Source of the DNA: Gnetum montanum
Lineage: Eukaryota; Streptophyta; Gnetopsida; Gnetales; Gnetaceae
Direction: 5' to 3'
Length of the DNA: 64,000 bases
Assembly: GCA_015680685.1 (NCBI GenBank)
Contig: MNCI01004531.1
Location: 69,854 to 133,853, forward strand
In this document: positions 1 through 10,626 of the stretch, piece after piece
How the letters are laid out: every line of letters begins with the position of its first letter
Position numbering within the stretch: the stretch's first letter is position 1
The notes under the pieces: generated by a model
Seen by the model: the letters and a program-made list of their open reading frames with translations, nothing else
Database searches by the model: none
Told to the model about the DNA's origin: nothing
Made by a program: the position numbers and the translations under genes

Positions 1-450
1 ACGTGCTCGAAGCAATCGTACTGAGGCACTTAACCAGGAGAGAAGGGTTGAGAGAGAATTAATAACTAATAAAGCATTTAAATGGTAAATACTAAATAAC
101 AATAAGTAAAGTCCTAATTAGCCTATTCCATGCACTGCAAGGTTTATCCAAGAAGTTCGTCTTTATTTCCGTACACAAACATGTGTTCAGGTACAATATT
201 TGCTTGAATAAAGATCCGTTTACTTTGGAGTTCCTACTACGGGCACATGGAAAATATTCTATCTCTGGAGGGATCAAACTACCAGAGTTTTGCTATGGTC
301 TAAGCCTAGGATGAGAAACAAGGGAGTGTCGCCTCTTATTTATAGATATGACGGCACACCGCAATATCGCGAGGGAAGACGCGATATCGCGTGGGATGCG
401 ATATCACGGAAAATGTGATATCACAGCCCATGCAATATCGCATCCCATCA
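1..450 (-). repeat. Partial LTR (U3/R part) of the tRNA-Asp-type gypsy family
   Basis: Read on the minus strand, this block starts with TGATGG at 450 and carries a TATA-like box (337-344) and an AATAAA-type signal (172-177). Its core, with the words for 'tttattcaagcattgtgtac' and 'gtgctcgtagtaggag' in degenerate form, matches the LTRs at 16404, 22234, 31930, 42135, 53934 and 57352. The other LTRs are about 0.94-1.06 kb, so the U5 end lies left of the window. No polypurine tract adjoins position 450; the flank is viral sequence. It is therefore either a solo LTR or the 5' LTR of an element extending leftward. Confidence 0.75.
360..450. repeat. U3 array of GATATC-centred palindromic units
   Basis: Five units of roughly 17-20 bp, each built on GATATC or AATATC with flanking CGC/GCG, follow one another directly inside the LTR U3, between the LTR start and the TATA-like box. 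The other LTRs of this family have unrelated arrays at the same place. Confidence 0.7.
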
Positions 451-1300
451 CTATCTAATCAAAAGGGATTTGATCAAAGTCTATGTTAACCAAGCTATTC
501 CCACTACCATCATCATTATTAAAATTATCATCACTAAGAGAGGAAGAAGATAATCTCCTTGAAAAGAAATGGGAGCTAGCAAAAAATAATGTTTTTTCAT
601 AACATCCTCTTGCACGGAAAGCTAGAAGGTAGTAGTCTAGGTTATAGAGTTCAAGAGTCCTACTACTTCTTTCGTTTCTTTCATAGTGTTACAACATGTC
701 ATAGGAATTTGAGGTATAGACATCTTGATAGAAAGCATACCCCCATGAGTTCATCCAATCAATTCATCTTGAGATGCAACTAACCAGGAGATACATAGGA
801 ATAGATTCTTAATTGATCAAATGCCAACCTTGAGATTAAGGATTAGTATAATATAAATAATCTCCATGATGTTCTGTAAGATGATGGTAAAAATAATGGG
901 AATATTTTTCAGAAATGTATGAAGGGTTATGCCCATATTTTTTCCACCAAGATTAGAATTTTTCATAATCAATTTAGGAGAGAGAATTTAACTCTATCCT
1001 ATACATATGGAATGGATCTAGTTGATATAAAGGCCATTGTAACATGTAAGCAAAAATCCATTGACCAAAATTTAGCAAGTTCAATTTAACATAGGTGCAT
1101 ATGGACACATAAGGAGATAGAACTACAAGTTCTCGATTTGAGATATGAACTTTACAATTGACAGTGGCGTATGGGGCTATGACTCTAGAAATAGACAAGA
1201 AATCATCCTAGCTAGTTTTATGTGTAGACCTTATTTAACTTTTTTCTAAGATAGGCATATAAACTTCATTGGCTCAACAAGCTCTAAGGTAGTAGGAAGA
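451..1300. other. No recognisable gene; tail of the viral insertion
   Basis: Between the LTR edge and the last recognisable viral RNase H residues there are only short open frames on both strands, none with a motif I recognise. It may hold a decayed 3' viral ORF or the viral intergenic region. I see no tRNA-Met-like primer site by eye. Confidence 0.4.
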
Positions 1301-1379
1301 TCTAAGAGTTCAGCCTTCAACCATTAATAAATCTACAAAAAATAAAATTAAACATTAGTAGTAAAGAGTTCGAACTCTT

Positions 1380-1960
1380 TAGTGAGAAAATATACTAAAC
1401 TATTTTGTGTTTCATTTATATATTCAGTCTAAAAATCAAATTTTGTAAGAAAAAGTGCCCATCAAATGGGTCTAGTGTGAGCAACCTTATTTAAAGCTTT
1501 TAAACTAAGATATTTATCAAAATGCTTTAAATCACTACATATTATAAAATGTGTTCCTTACAAGAATAAATGAAACTTTTCCATCCCTTTGACACTTGCT
1601 AACAACTCTTTATGGGTACTATGATAATTACGTTGTGCACCATTGAATTTACCTAAGGCATACCAATAGATTCTTATAACTCTATCATTTTGTTCCTTTA
1701 AAGAAGCTCCCTAGAATTCCTTAGAGGCATCTATTTCTAAGATTAATTTTCCATCTGTTGGAAGTTGTAATTTTGGTAAGTTCTTACATTTTTTCTTTTA
1801 TTTTTTGGATAGTTGTAGTATGTTTTGGTAACCATGGAGGAGCACTTTGGCTGAGCCTTTTATTAAGTCGTTTTCCTATCAACTGCAAGATGCTCATAAA
1901 AGCCATACACATAATTTATGCATCCTAAAAATCATTGTAGTTGAGTTTTATCATGGAGCT
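1380..1960 (-). pseudogene. Endogenous caulimovirid RNase H domain (decayed)
   Basis: The minus strand continues from the reverse transcriptase with broken but recognisable RNase H blocks: a DAS-type first aspartate block near 1730, a block resembling HKELLA near 1600, and a CSDLKHF-like block near 1530. In the family this domain degrades the RNA template during reverse transcription of the pregenome. Several in-frame stops and at least one frameshift interrupt it, so it cannot make an active enzyme. The assignment rests mainly on its place directly downstream of the viral RT. Confidence 0.6.
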
Positions 1961-1979
1961 CATCAAGAAATTTTGAGAT

Positions 1980-2600
1980 AAATTCTAAGATATGTTTTTG
2001 AATACTAATTCCTCCATGTGCAATATCTAATCCATGAAATTCAATTTATTCCTTACCAATTTGCATTTTTGTTGGGGACAGTACTAATCCTGCTTTATCT
2101 ATAATCTCAAAGAAGTTTTCAAGGTGGATGAGGTGTTCATCAACATTTTTACTCATAATGTGGATGTCATCAATGTATACCCAAATGAAAGGATATGCTC
2201 CAAAAATAGAATCAATTTTTTGTTGAAATATGGATGCAACTATTTTAATTCCAAAGGGTAATACCTTCCATTGGTATAATCCTCCTGGTATGGTAAATGT
2301 AGTTTTCCACTTGTCTTATTCTTCTACTTGAATCTGTCAAAATCTATATTTTAAATCAAATTTTGAATATACGTGAGTGTGGAGTATCCTTTGAAAAAGA
2401 TCATTTTTATTTAGAATTGCATGTTGAACTACTTTAATTATTTCATTTAGTGGTTTGTAGTTTACCACTAGGCATTTCTTTCTATGGATGATTTCTACTC
2501 TTTTGTTCACAAAGAAAGTAGCACAACCAAACATACTTGTACTTGGTTCAATTAGATCTTTTTCTTGTAACATATTAATTTCTTCATTACATTCTTATTT
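1980..2600 (-). pseudogene. Endogenous caulimovirid reverse transcriptase (decayed)
   Basis: The longest clean piece is 2337-2573, containing the block KCLVVNYKPLNE. Further blocks follow downstream: a YSKFDLK-like catalytic block, TTFTIPGGLYQWKVLPFG, and the catalytic YIDD at 2166-2177, then an EFHGLDIAHGGI-like block and a FLGCINY block. The VINYK-type fingers sequence and the tyrosine-tryptophan 'QW' block before the MPFG motif are typical of plant pararetroviruses rather than Ty3/gypsy elements, whose equivalents are seen elsewhere in this window. Stops interrupt the frame (for example in the thumb). The role in the virus is synthesis of DNA from pregenomic RNA. The two YIDD aspartates are still present. 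Confidence 0.8.
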
Positions 2601-2999
2601 TAAAGAGGGTGGCATACCTATATAATGTGCTTTTGGTCAGACTTTAACACTATCTTTGAGTTCTATCCTACACCAATGTGTATTTTTGTGCCTAAAAATA
2701 GTACAATCATCTGAAGCAAGTGTTAAGAGATTCTCTTGTATTTTTGCTAACTTTTTTTTGGATTTTTCAACACTATTTATTACCCATGTACTAGTATTTT
2801 CTTTAACTATTTTTGGGGTTTGGAATCGGGTTTGATATGCATTTTTTCTAAGGAACTAATAGTTACCTAAATGCATATAACTATGTCATATTGTATAGGG
2901 TTCATATTTTCTAACATTATATGTACCTATTAATAAATCATACTTACTCATATTATGATAACAGACTGTGAATTCTATTATTGGTCCATTTTGAACTTG

Positions 3000-3260
3000 A
3001 ATAGGGATTTTGGCAATGTATTCTAAGGATGCCTTTTGTTTGTCAAACGTGATGTAGGTTGGGTTTGTCTTTTGCTAAAAATGTGATGGAATACAGGATC
3101 ATCTAGCTAAAGAGATTTCTACTCCACTATCTATTAGTGCATCTATACGATAGGATTTATAGGAGGGGAATTTTTCCTGGAAAATTACCAATGGGAGTGT
3201 CATTGATATTTCATTATTATTTACCAATTGGGTAGGCATTTCTTTGATCTCTTCTTCATA
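3000..3260 (-). pseudogene. Endogenous caulimovirid aspartic protease (decayed)
   Basis: The minus strand shows the retropepsin active-site block ALIDSGVEISLA, with DSG at 3123-3131, directly upstream of the RT as expected for a caulimovirid polyprotein. Such a protease would cut coat protein and RT out of precursors. The frame is interrupted by stops and shifts on both sides, so only the active-site region is confidently placed. Confidence 0.65.
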
Positions 3261-3528
3261 CTGTTGTCTTTGGCAACTTTCTTGTTCCTTTTCTAATTCT
3301 TCTAACTCAGTCGTAGCCCACTATATATACTTTCATAATTTCTGAATTCTATATAGGTGAGTTACAGACTTTGGAACTTGGTCTATTGCCTATTCCTATT
3401 GCTTTATTTCTGTTTCTAATTGAGCTTCTAATTCTATGTCAGATTCTAGTGGCTATGAATCAGGGTACCTAAGTAATCTCTCTAAGATGATATTCTTGAC
3501 TAGATAGTTCTTGTCTCTTATCATTTAT

Positions 3529-3789
3529 TTATCTTTTTAAAGAAATAATTCTATTTATGTCATCTATTGGAATTGTTTCCAACTTGTGTTCTAATTGTCT
3601 AACTTTTGTAAGAATGAGCTGGTATCTGGGGTCTTCACTGAATGGATCTAGAGTAGTTAATGACATTTTTGTATGTGTAGATGACAAGATTGTTGGGCTT
3701 GGATCATGTTCAGATGCTTGTGCTCGAGTAGTGATGATTCTTTGTAAATGACATCTATGGGAAAATCTATTCATCGCATAGTAATACAC
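3529..3789 (-). pseudogene. Viral polyprotein segment between coat protein and protease
   Basis: An open stretch of 86 codons lies between the coat-protein zinc finger and the protease. It includes LTKVRQLEHKLETI, which could form a short coiled coil. I recognise no named domain. Its position suggests the start of the pol ORF or the end of the coat-protein ORF. Confidence 0.45.
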
Positions 3790-3839
3790 ATCTCCATTAG
3801 AGCTATCTCCATCAAGACTAAGTTCTTGGATACCTTCAT

Positions 3840-4765
3840 CAACCTAACCTCCCCTCCCCTATAGAAAAATGAGAGTCCTCATCAAAGGTAAAGAGCTCAA
3901 AGCATTCATTAGATTCGATGTAAAAATATCTGGGTGCAAAAGGAAAAGAAGGATCAGTGACATAATCATAATATTTTTTAGAGATATTATAGTGCTCAAT
4001 AAAATTACCCTATTTTGGATGTCAATCCCTTTTTGGACATTTTTTTGCATAGTGGTCGCCTTTATAGAGATAACACTTAATCTAATCATGAGGTAAGGGC
4101 TTCTTTTGACATTTAAACATTCCTCAAAATTTTTGTTGAGGATGTAGATGGGATGGATTTTTAGTCCAAGGGGACTTATATTTTGATTTCCATTGTCATT
4201 TTCAACCTTTTTCTTTATGGCTTGTATAGCATTATTTTGACCACTTATGCTCAAGGCATATTTTGGAGCAAAAAGACTTAGCTAATTTTGTGTTGATCTT
4301 TTTCATGACATCTTGAGCATGTATATCCTAACATAATTCTTGATTAACTTTATTAATAAGTTGTCTTATATAACTAAAACTAACATCATTCAATGTCCTA
4401 TTATGTAGTTTGATCTCGTGTTAATATTTTTGTGCAAAAGGTTGAGACATTACACCTAGTAAATGTTCTTTGGCTACATGATCATGTGCTAACCTTCCTT
4501 TCTAGTACCATGATTCCATTTGATCCAAGATTTTGTCTACATCTTGGATATGATATAACTTGGCAAAAAAAAAAATTTCATGACAATCCATTACCATATT
4601 TTCTTTATTACCTAAGAATTCTTTTGTAATGGCACTTAGGAATGTGATGGTTGGGCTATTTAATAATTTTTCTTTAATATCAGTTTCTATCTAATTCCAC
4701 CATCTATGTAGATTTCCTATGAAATTAAATACTATGTTCTATATAGCATGCCTGGAGGACTTTTT
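3840..4765 (-). pseudogene. Endogenous caulimovirid coat protein core and zinc finger (decayed)
   Basis: The minus strand reads through a capsid-like region (4765-4100) in a different frame from the N-terminal part upstream, with several stops. It ends in a CCHC-type knuckle at 4037-4075, Cys-x2-Tyr-x4-His-x4-Cys. The second cysteine reads Tyr (TAT), consistent with one G-to-A change. A capsid followed by a single zinc knuckle, placed before protease and RT, is the standard caulimovirid arrangement and would package the pregenomic RNA. A Ty3/gypsy gag would look similar in isolation; the movement-protein-like region upstream and the RT type decide for a virus. Confidence 0.65.
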
Positions 4766-4780
4766 ATCTAATAAGACCTA

Positions 4781-5715
4781 TCAATCAAGAAATCTAGCAA
4801 TTTGGTCCACAGCTATTTGCATTTCTTCTAAATCTAGACCATTCATGTTAAACTTGGGAGCTCTTCCACTAAGAGGTTTGGAGGATATATTTTTGTACTC
4901 TTGAGGTTCGACTTCATCATAATCATGAGATTTTAGCATTTCATCTAATCCTTCATCTACTAAGAATTTTGGAGGTGGTTCTATATTACTAGTACTAGAA
5001 GTGATAACCATTGGACTAGCTGTAGATTCTTCATTCATATTGATCCTTCCTTTACCCTTTTGTACATACAAGTGCCTAGGTCTATAATCTACTTGAGAGC
5101 TAGGGGAATCAATGTTCGTACCATAATCTAGGATGCCATGTGCAAGGGGTTTACCTTTATTGGTTTTTACCTCCTTTTTCTTAGGGATAGGTTTCTTTAC
5201 TTCATTATAAATATTATCCAAGACTTTTTTATTTTTTAATAATTTTTCCTCTATACCATAGGTTTGTCCCATAACATCACTTAACTTATCATTCATCTAG
5301 TTTTGTAACCTAATGATGTCTAATGGCATGTCAACATAGGGTTTTTGATATAATTGATAAACTATTTCTTTTGGCATCTTTTCTCCTTTAGGTGGCTTGG
5401 ATGTTTCTTCTAAGTTTGTATTAATTCCTACTAGTAAAAGTGCATCGCATTCTACACAATGATATTTTTTATTATATTTGACTACAAATTTATGTGGGAA
5501 ACTATTATGGATTTCAGTAGGTGTTGTATCAAGAGGAGAAATTGTTTCATCAAGACAATTTTTTGGATCGGCGAGAATAGTTTTTTCCTAATCTTCCTGA
5601 CTGGGTGTTTTCCTTAGAATTTTTTTCACATCATATTTGATTTCTAATTCTTTGAAAATCCTTCTAAGGCTTTCTTCTTTTGTTTGTAAAATAGAAGAAG
5701 AAGAACCATAAAAAG
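4781..5715 (-). pseudogene. N-terminal part of the viral coat-protein ORF
   Basis: Two runs in one minus-strand frame (5715-5300 and 5296-4781) are separated by a single TAG. The first has a Cys pair (HCVECDA). The second is 171 codons, rich in Lys, Asp and Glu, with a proline-containing acidic stretch (EEST...PPPKFLVDEGLDE). Caulimovirid coat proteins often have acidic, disordered N-termini before the capsid core. A frameshift near 4770 separates it from the core. I cannot tell the true start. Confidence 0.5.
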
Positions 5716-5719
5716 AATT

Positions 5720-6380
5720 TCATCTAGGTAATAAGGCTACTGGATCTAATATTTTTGGGAGAAATCTTTTAGCCTCAATAGCAGGCAATAATGGATCTAT
5801 TTTAGTAAATCTTGGTGTCTTGAGATTTACCTTATAATATTTTCTTCCCAAGTTGTGCCTAGACCTTTTAAGAACCACATGATTATAAAAATCTTCAAGA
5901 ATATTATCCAATTGGGAATACAAGGTATGAAGAAGTAAATATTTTATGTTCATACATGTACCATATTCTATATTTGTTGTACCACAAGAAATAGATTATT
6001 CTCCAAAAGGAAGTAATGTTTTAATGCTAACACTTTGAAATAGTTTAAAGACTAATCTAGTGCCTATGGTAGAGTAAATGCTCCCTATCTACATATCAAC
6101 CGGAATGTATACTATAATCATTAAACTATTATGTAAGTGGTAGTCTCGTAACGATAGGGTGAAATTTGGTAAAGTTACAACTAGGGCATCTAAGACAAGC
6201 CTTCCTTTAGCTTGAGTGATGATTGCATCTTTGAACAAGTTAAATCTGCGATCTACTAAAGAAATCTGGTAAGGGTGTTTTAGATGATAGTTAAAATGGA
6301 GATGGATATGGATATCTAGTTCAACTACATGAATATAATTATATCCATTAGCAATCCATTTATGCATCTCACCCAACAAA
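5720..6380 (-). pseudogene. Endogenous caulimovirid movement-protein-like region (decayed)
   Basis: One minus-strand frame runs from 6379 to 5720 with two internal stops. Its first part has the 30K-superfamily layout: a YIHVVELDIHIH strand, then DRRFNLFKDAI, then an acidic/hydrophobic stretch ending LPNFTLSLRDYHLHNSL. The LxD-type aspartate region is the part conserved in plant virus movement proteins that enlarge plasmodesmata. LTR retrotransposons do not carry this module, so it is the strongest sign that the 1300-6400 block is a virus. The start is unclear; upstream sequence to about 6700 is open in another frame without recognisable motifs. Confidence 0.65.
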
Positions 6381-6384
6381 AAAA

Positions 6385-7050
6385 AAGGATAAGGCCACTA
6401 GCCTAAGACTAGACCCACTAATCACTAACTCACATTCAAAAAAATGTATAGAACTAATAGATTCTAAAGGAGAAAGTTGAGAAAAAGGGTAGATTTCACA
6501 TTGGCTAGGAACAAGAGGAAGAGCAGAACTAGCAGACATAGAACAAAAAGAATAAATTCTATGAGCATAAGAAGAAGTTCTCATACCTGGGAGAGAAATA
6601 CTAGAGACAACCATCTTTTCAGTGGAGAGCAATGTTGCATCACTACACAACTTACAAGGCCCTTCCCTCAGCATACACTATGTGACTTACAACCTACAAT
6701 CTATGTGTAGATGCCTTAAACTGGCATCATGGCTTGCTAAGGCCTAAAACTGGCAAAATCATGATCTTTTAATGACCATTTGTAGCATTCTTGCTCACAT
6801 TTCCCCTTTTCTTCATCCTTGTTTGACCTTTATTTAGCCTTCATTGTACATTTTTTTCCTATTTTTACCCTAGTTATTACCTTGGATGATGTTATCTGCA
6901 CTAGAATAGCATGTACTTGCATGATTTTATAACATTTTAGCATTATTTATTCATCTTTATCCAAGTGCCACTCAATATGCTTATGGTTGACATGCAGGAT
7001 CAACGTATGAGTACCTAGGAGAAAATCAATTTTCTTTTGTGTCTACATGA
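6385..7050. other. Spacer between viral insertion and element E
   Basis: No gene recognised. It is AT-rich with T-runs near 6790-6870. It may include the 5' flank of the viral insertion and the truncated left edge of element E; no LTR or primer-binding site is visible before E's pol. Confidence 0.4.
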
Positions 7051-7053
7051 ACC

Positions 7054-8165
7054 TCACAATGATGTTGAATGATGTATCAACCCTGATTGCCTAGATCTTG
7101 AGCTTGAAAGTCTTCTCCACCACATAGCCTTGTTAGAAAAACCTCTAGAATGGACTAAAAACCTAGTCAAAACCCTTGACATAGAGACGAGTGACATAAC
7201 CAAGGACTCTCTAGTTGAGGTTCCTATCACAACATACAATGGTGAGGAAAAAACCCTTAAATTGAGTTCCTCACTAGAATCTCAAAAGGCTCAAGACATC
7301 ACCAAAGTCCTACAAGACAACATTAAGGAATTTTCTTGGTAATATGAAGATATGCTAGGCCTAGATCCATGTTTGATCAAGCACAACATCATACTAGACC
7401 TTAGTATTAGACTAGTTAAGCAAAAAGTGTGCAAGATTAGACTTAATTTAGCCTTGGTAGTTCATGATGAGATGTCAAAGCTCTACCAAGCTAATTTCAT
7501 TAGGATTTTCAACTATGTAGAATTGGTGTCCAACATAGTGGTAGTCCCTAAGAAAAATAGGAGTATTCATATTTGCATTAATTTCTAAGACCTAAATAAA
7601 GTGATAATCAAGGATGATTTTCCTTTGGCTAGTATTGATCAACTTATTAATACTACGACTGGCCATACCTTATTATCCATTATGGATAGTTTCATGGGAT
7701 ATAACTAGATTAGGATCAACCCAAAACACCAACTTAGCACAACCTTCATGATCCCATGGGGTACCTTTTGCTATACTATGTTGTCCTTTGGCTTTATGAA
7801 CATCAAAGTAACCTAGCAACAAGTCATGACCTATATCTTCAATGATTACATGTTAGGTTTGCTTAATGATTACATAGATGATATAGCTATTAAGTTCAAA
7901 ATGGCCAACAACCATGATAATGACCTAGATCTTCTATTTAAATAATGTCTCAAATATGAGCTTAGGCTTAATCCTAAGAAATGTGTCTTCAGCATCAATA
8001 CCAATAAGATGCTTAGCTTTGTAGTGTCCAGAGAAGGGATACATGTCAATCTTGGTAAGGTTAAGGCCATATTCAAATTAGCAATGCTTGTTAACCTTAA
8101 GGAGCTTTGGGGATTACAAGGAAAATTGCAATTTATTTGTAGGTTTATTGCTAGGCTTATCAATA
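7054..8165 (+). pseudogene. Element E reverse transcriptase
   Basis: The frame opens in a pre-RT linker (ALLEKPLEWTKNLVKTLD) and continues through the fingers (NIVVVPKKN...ICINF), the DFPLASIDQLI block, a LLSIMDSFMGYN block and IPWGTFCYTMLSFG, to the catalytic YIDD at 7871-7882 (DYIDDIAIK). Downstream are RLNPKKCVF and the connection to RNase H. Stops occur at about 7342, 7588, 7708, 7815 and 7943. The YIDD aspartates are intact. Relative to family norms, Arg and Gly positions in the primer grip have changed, so loss of function is certain. Confidence 0.85.
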
Positions 8166-8189
8166 AATTACACCTTATGTAAGACTTTT

Positions 8190-8640
8190 TTAAGAAAGGA
8201 GTTCACTACGAGTGGATGATTCAATGCCAAGAGGCTTTTGAAGACCTTAAGCAAGAGTTGGCAAAACTATTGATAATCTATCCTTTGTAAGATGGCAAAC
8301 CATTTTATATCTACCTTGTCATCTCTAACACATCCATTGCCTCTCTACTTTATCAAAAATGAGATGGTGAAGCAAAGATGCATGTATACTATCTTAGCCA
8401 TGTGTTAGTTGCCCACAAGACCCAATACATGAAAGTGGAGAAGTATTGTCTAGCACTAGTCTTCTCCTTGAAGAAGTGGAGACACTACCTCTTCAAAAGC
8501 CATGTCAATGTCATTTGCAAAGATAACACACTTAGAGCCATAACAATCAACATCTATGCAAGTAGTCATATAGCCCAATGGAAAGCCATAACTACAAAGT
8601 TTGACCTTCATTACATCTCTTAATCTTCAACAAAAGGTCA
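8190..8640 (+). pseudogene. Element E RNase H (Ty3/gypsy type)
   Basis: After the RT comes HYEWMIQCQEAFEDLKQ, then DGKPFYIYLVIS, then VYYLSHVLVAHKTQYMKVEK, and KKWRHYLFKSHVNVICKDN. These are the standard blocks of the gypsy RNase H, including the Glu of the 'YSPVEKECLA' type block. Stops at about 8289 and 8360 interrupt it. It would remove RNA from the RNA-DNA hybrid during reverse transcription. Confidence 0.8.
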
Positions 8641-8734
8641 AGATATAGCTGTATAACTTATAGTTTTACCTATTAATGACCAACAAACCATTGATCCTGA
8701 GTTTCCTGATGAGCACATTAATATTGTTAGCCAA

Positions 8735-9030
8735 GTGCCCAAGGATTATGAGGTAGTCATGCACTTTGACAAAGCTTCAACTACCCATGGAGCTAGTGTC
8801 ATTGCTATCATAACATTTCCATCTAGTGAAATCCAATCCTTCACCTACCATTTTGAGTTTTCATGCATAAACAACATAGCAAAGTATGAGGGTTTGATTA
8901 GAGAGATGATGGTAGCTTGTTAACTAGGAATTAGATGCTTAACAACCAAAGATGATTCACAACTTATGGTCAACCAAGTGACCAAAGTCTATGCATGTAA
9001 AGCCAAACACTTACAACCTTACTATGACCT
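8735..9030 (+). pseudogene. Element E second RNase H (aRH), Tat-lineage marker
   Basis: The segment YEVVMHFDKASTTHGAS matches the first strand and catalytic Asp of an archaeal-type RNase H. NNIAKYEGLIREMMVAC gives the Glu helix, and TTKDDSQLMVNQVTK gives the second Asp with the usual DSQL block, followed by Tyr-containing KAKHLQPYYDL. The three carboxylates (D, E, D) are all visible. Plant Tat retrotransposons carry such an extra RNase H between the ordinary one and integrase. One stop (TAA at 8922) breaks the frame. Confidence 0.8.
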
Positions 9031-9040
9031 AGGAAATTAA

Positions 9041-9313
9041 TTGTTACAACAATTTATAGATGTTAATATCCAATATATACCCCAAAGCAAGAATGCCATA
9101 GCCGATGCAACTACTATGTTAGCTCTCAATGTGATGCCAGATGTGTTTAGTAAGTTACCCACCTTAACTCTAGACTGTACTATTTCCATCACGCAGAATA
9201 CTAAGGACACTTTTGTGGTCATCATTCATACTACTCCTACTAGGGAGTGGTATGACACTATCAAATTTTACATTATGCATGGCGAATCCTCACAAGACCT
9301 GACTACTACTTAA
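9041..9313 (+). pseudogene. Element E aRH-integrase linker
   Basis: An open run of 90 codons begins LLQQFIDVNIQYIPQSKNAIADATTMLAL. The IPQxxNxxADxxxxLA pattern is the usual C-terminal end of the aRH domain, where the last catalytic aspartate lies in 'ADA'. The rest is a linker toward the integrase zinc region, ending at a TAA after 9310. Confidence 0.7.
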
Positions 9314-9399
9314 AAGGATGTTGTACACAACCGATTAAAGTAGTATGTTGTCATAGGTGATAATACATTATGTCAATGATCCTATGATGACATACACCT

Positions 9400-10490
9400 A
9401 AAGTGCTTAGGTAAAACTGAAGCTAGAATAGTCCTAGAGAATGTTCACAAGGGTATTTGTGGGGGCCATATAAGACCTAGAGCAATGGCCACTAAGATTA
9501 TATAGTTAGGCTACTATTGGCCCCATATTGTAAATGACTACTTGTAGAAGGTTAAGCATTATGATACATGCCAATGGCATAGCAACCTCATACATGTATC
9601 GTCAACTAAGTTGCACATCACTTAGATCACTAGGTCTTTCCAACAATGGGGGTTGGATATCATTGGACCTATAATGCCTAAGTCTTCTGCAAGGCATAGC
9701 TCATCATTACCACAACTGAATACTTTACTAAGATGGTTGAGGCTATTCCCCTAAGGAAGACTACATTCAAACAAGTCTGCAAATTCATCATAGACAACAT
9801 TGTATCTCATTTTGGTATATCCACAATCATAGTTACAAATAATGGACTGCAATTTAGTAGCCACAAAATAAAATATTTCTGCCAAAACTTAGTTATTAAG
9901 CATTCTTTCTCATCACCTTATTACCCTCAATCCAATGGACAAGCAAAAGGTAGAAACAAAACCATCATCAACTTGCTCAAGAAGATGCTCAACAATAATA
10001 AGCCAAAATAGCACAAGCATCTTGTCCATGCACTATGGGCCTAAAAAATGACCTATCACACAATCACTGGTGTAATGTATTATATCTTTGTTTATGTTAT
10101 TGAAGCTATTTTACCTCTTGAATTGCAAGTGTCATCACTTTGAGTGGCCTTGACTGACTTCATCAATGATGAGCAAAACAAGGAGCTATAGACAGCATCC
10201 CTGGACTGGGTGGAGGAGCAATGTATGCAAGTTCTTGCACACATCGAACATTATCAAGAGAGGTAGAAGTAGCAACATCACCATAACTTGACCAAGTGTA
10301 ACATCAAGGAAGGAGACCTGGTCCTCCAAGTCATCTACAAGCATGCAGATAAATTCTTAGCCAACGTGGAAGGACCCTTCCTTATCATTAGAGCCTACAG
10401 GAACAACATGTTCAAGATAGCCAACATGGATGGGAATGAGCTAGCCAATCTAGTCAATCATTCCTATCTAAACCCATACTACATGTAATT
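9400..10490 (+). pseudogene. Element E integrase (decayed)
   Basis: The HHCC region is at about 9440-9580 (HKGICGGH...HYDTCQ), with the first cysteine changed to Tyr. The core runs 9640-9985: VTNNGLQFSS has Asn at the second catalytic Asp position, and NGQAKGRNK has Lys where the catalytic Glu belongs. The C-terminal domain (10288-10488) reads KCNIKEGDLVLQV...GPFLIIRAYRNN...NHSYLNPYYM and ends with a normal-looking TAA. All three lesions noted are explained by G-to-A changes on this strand. The enzyme would insert the cDNA into the genome; this copy cannot. Confidence 0.8.
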
Positions 10491-10612
10491 GAGGATCATT
10501 AACAAGCAAGCCTACTTTTAATAACTTGACAAGACCTAAAATTGGTGATACAATATACATTGGTATTTTGTATTCTTTTTTGGTGTCTCTTAGGTTAATC
10601 CTCCAAACACCA

Positions 10613-10625
10613 ACAAAGAGGGATC
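10613..10625 (+). promoter_or_regulatory. Probable polypurine tract of element E
   Basis: CAAAGAGGGATCA, about 125 bases after the integrase stop, is purine-rich and is followed by TTGAAACACC, a plausible LTR start. This is the expected position of a plus-strand priming site. Confidence 0.5.
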
Positions 10626-10626
10626 A

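Noticed and set aside
1380-2600. RT at the left end read as another Ty3/gypsy element
   Set aside because: Its fingers and primer-grip blocks differ from all gypsy copies in the window, and a movement-protein-like region and coat protein precede it in viral order.
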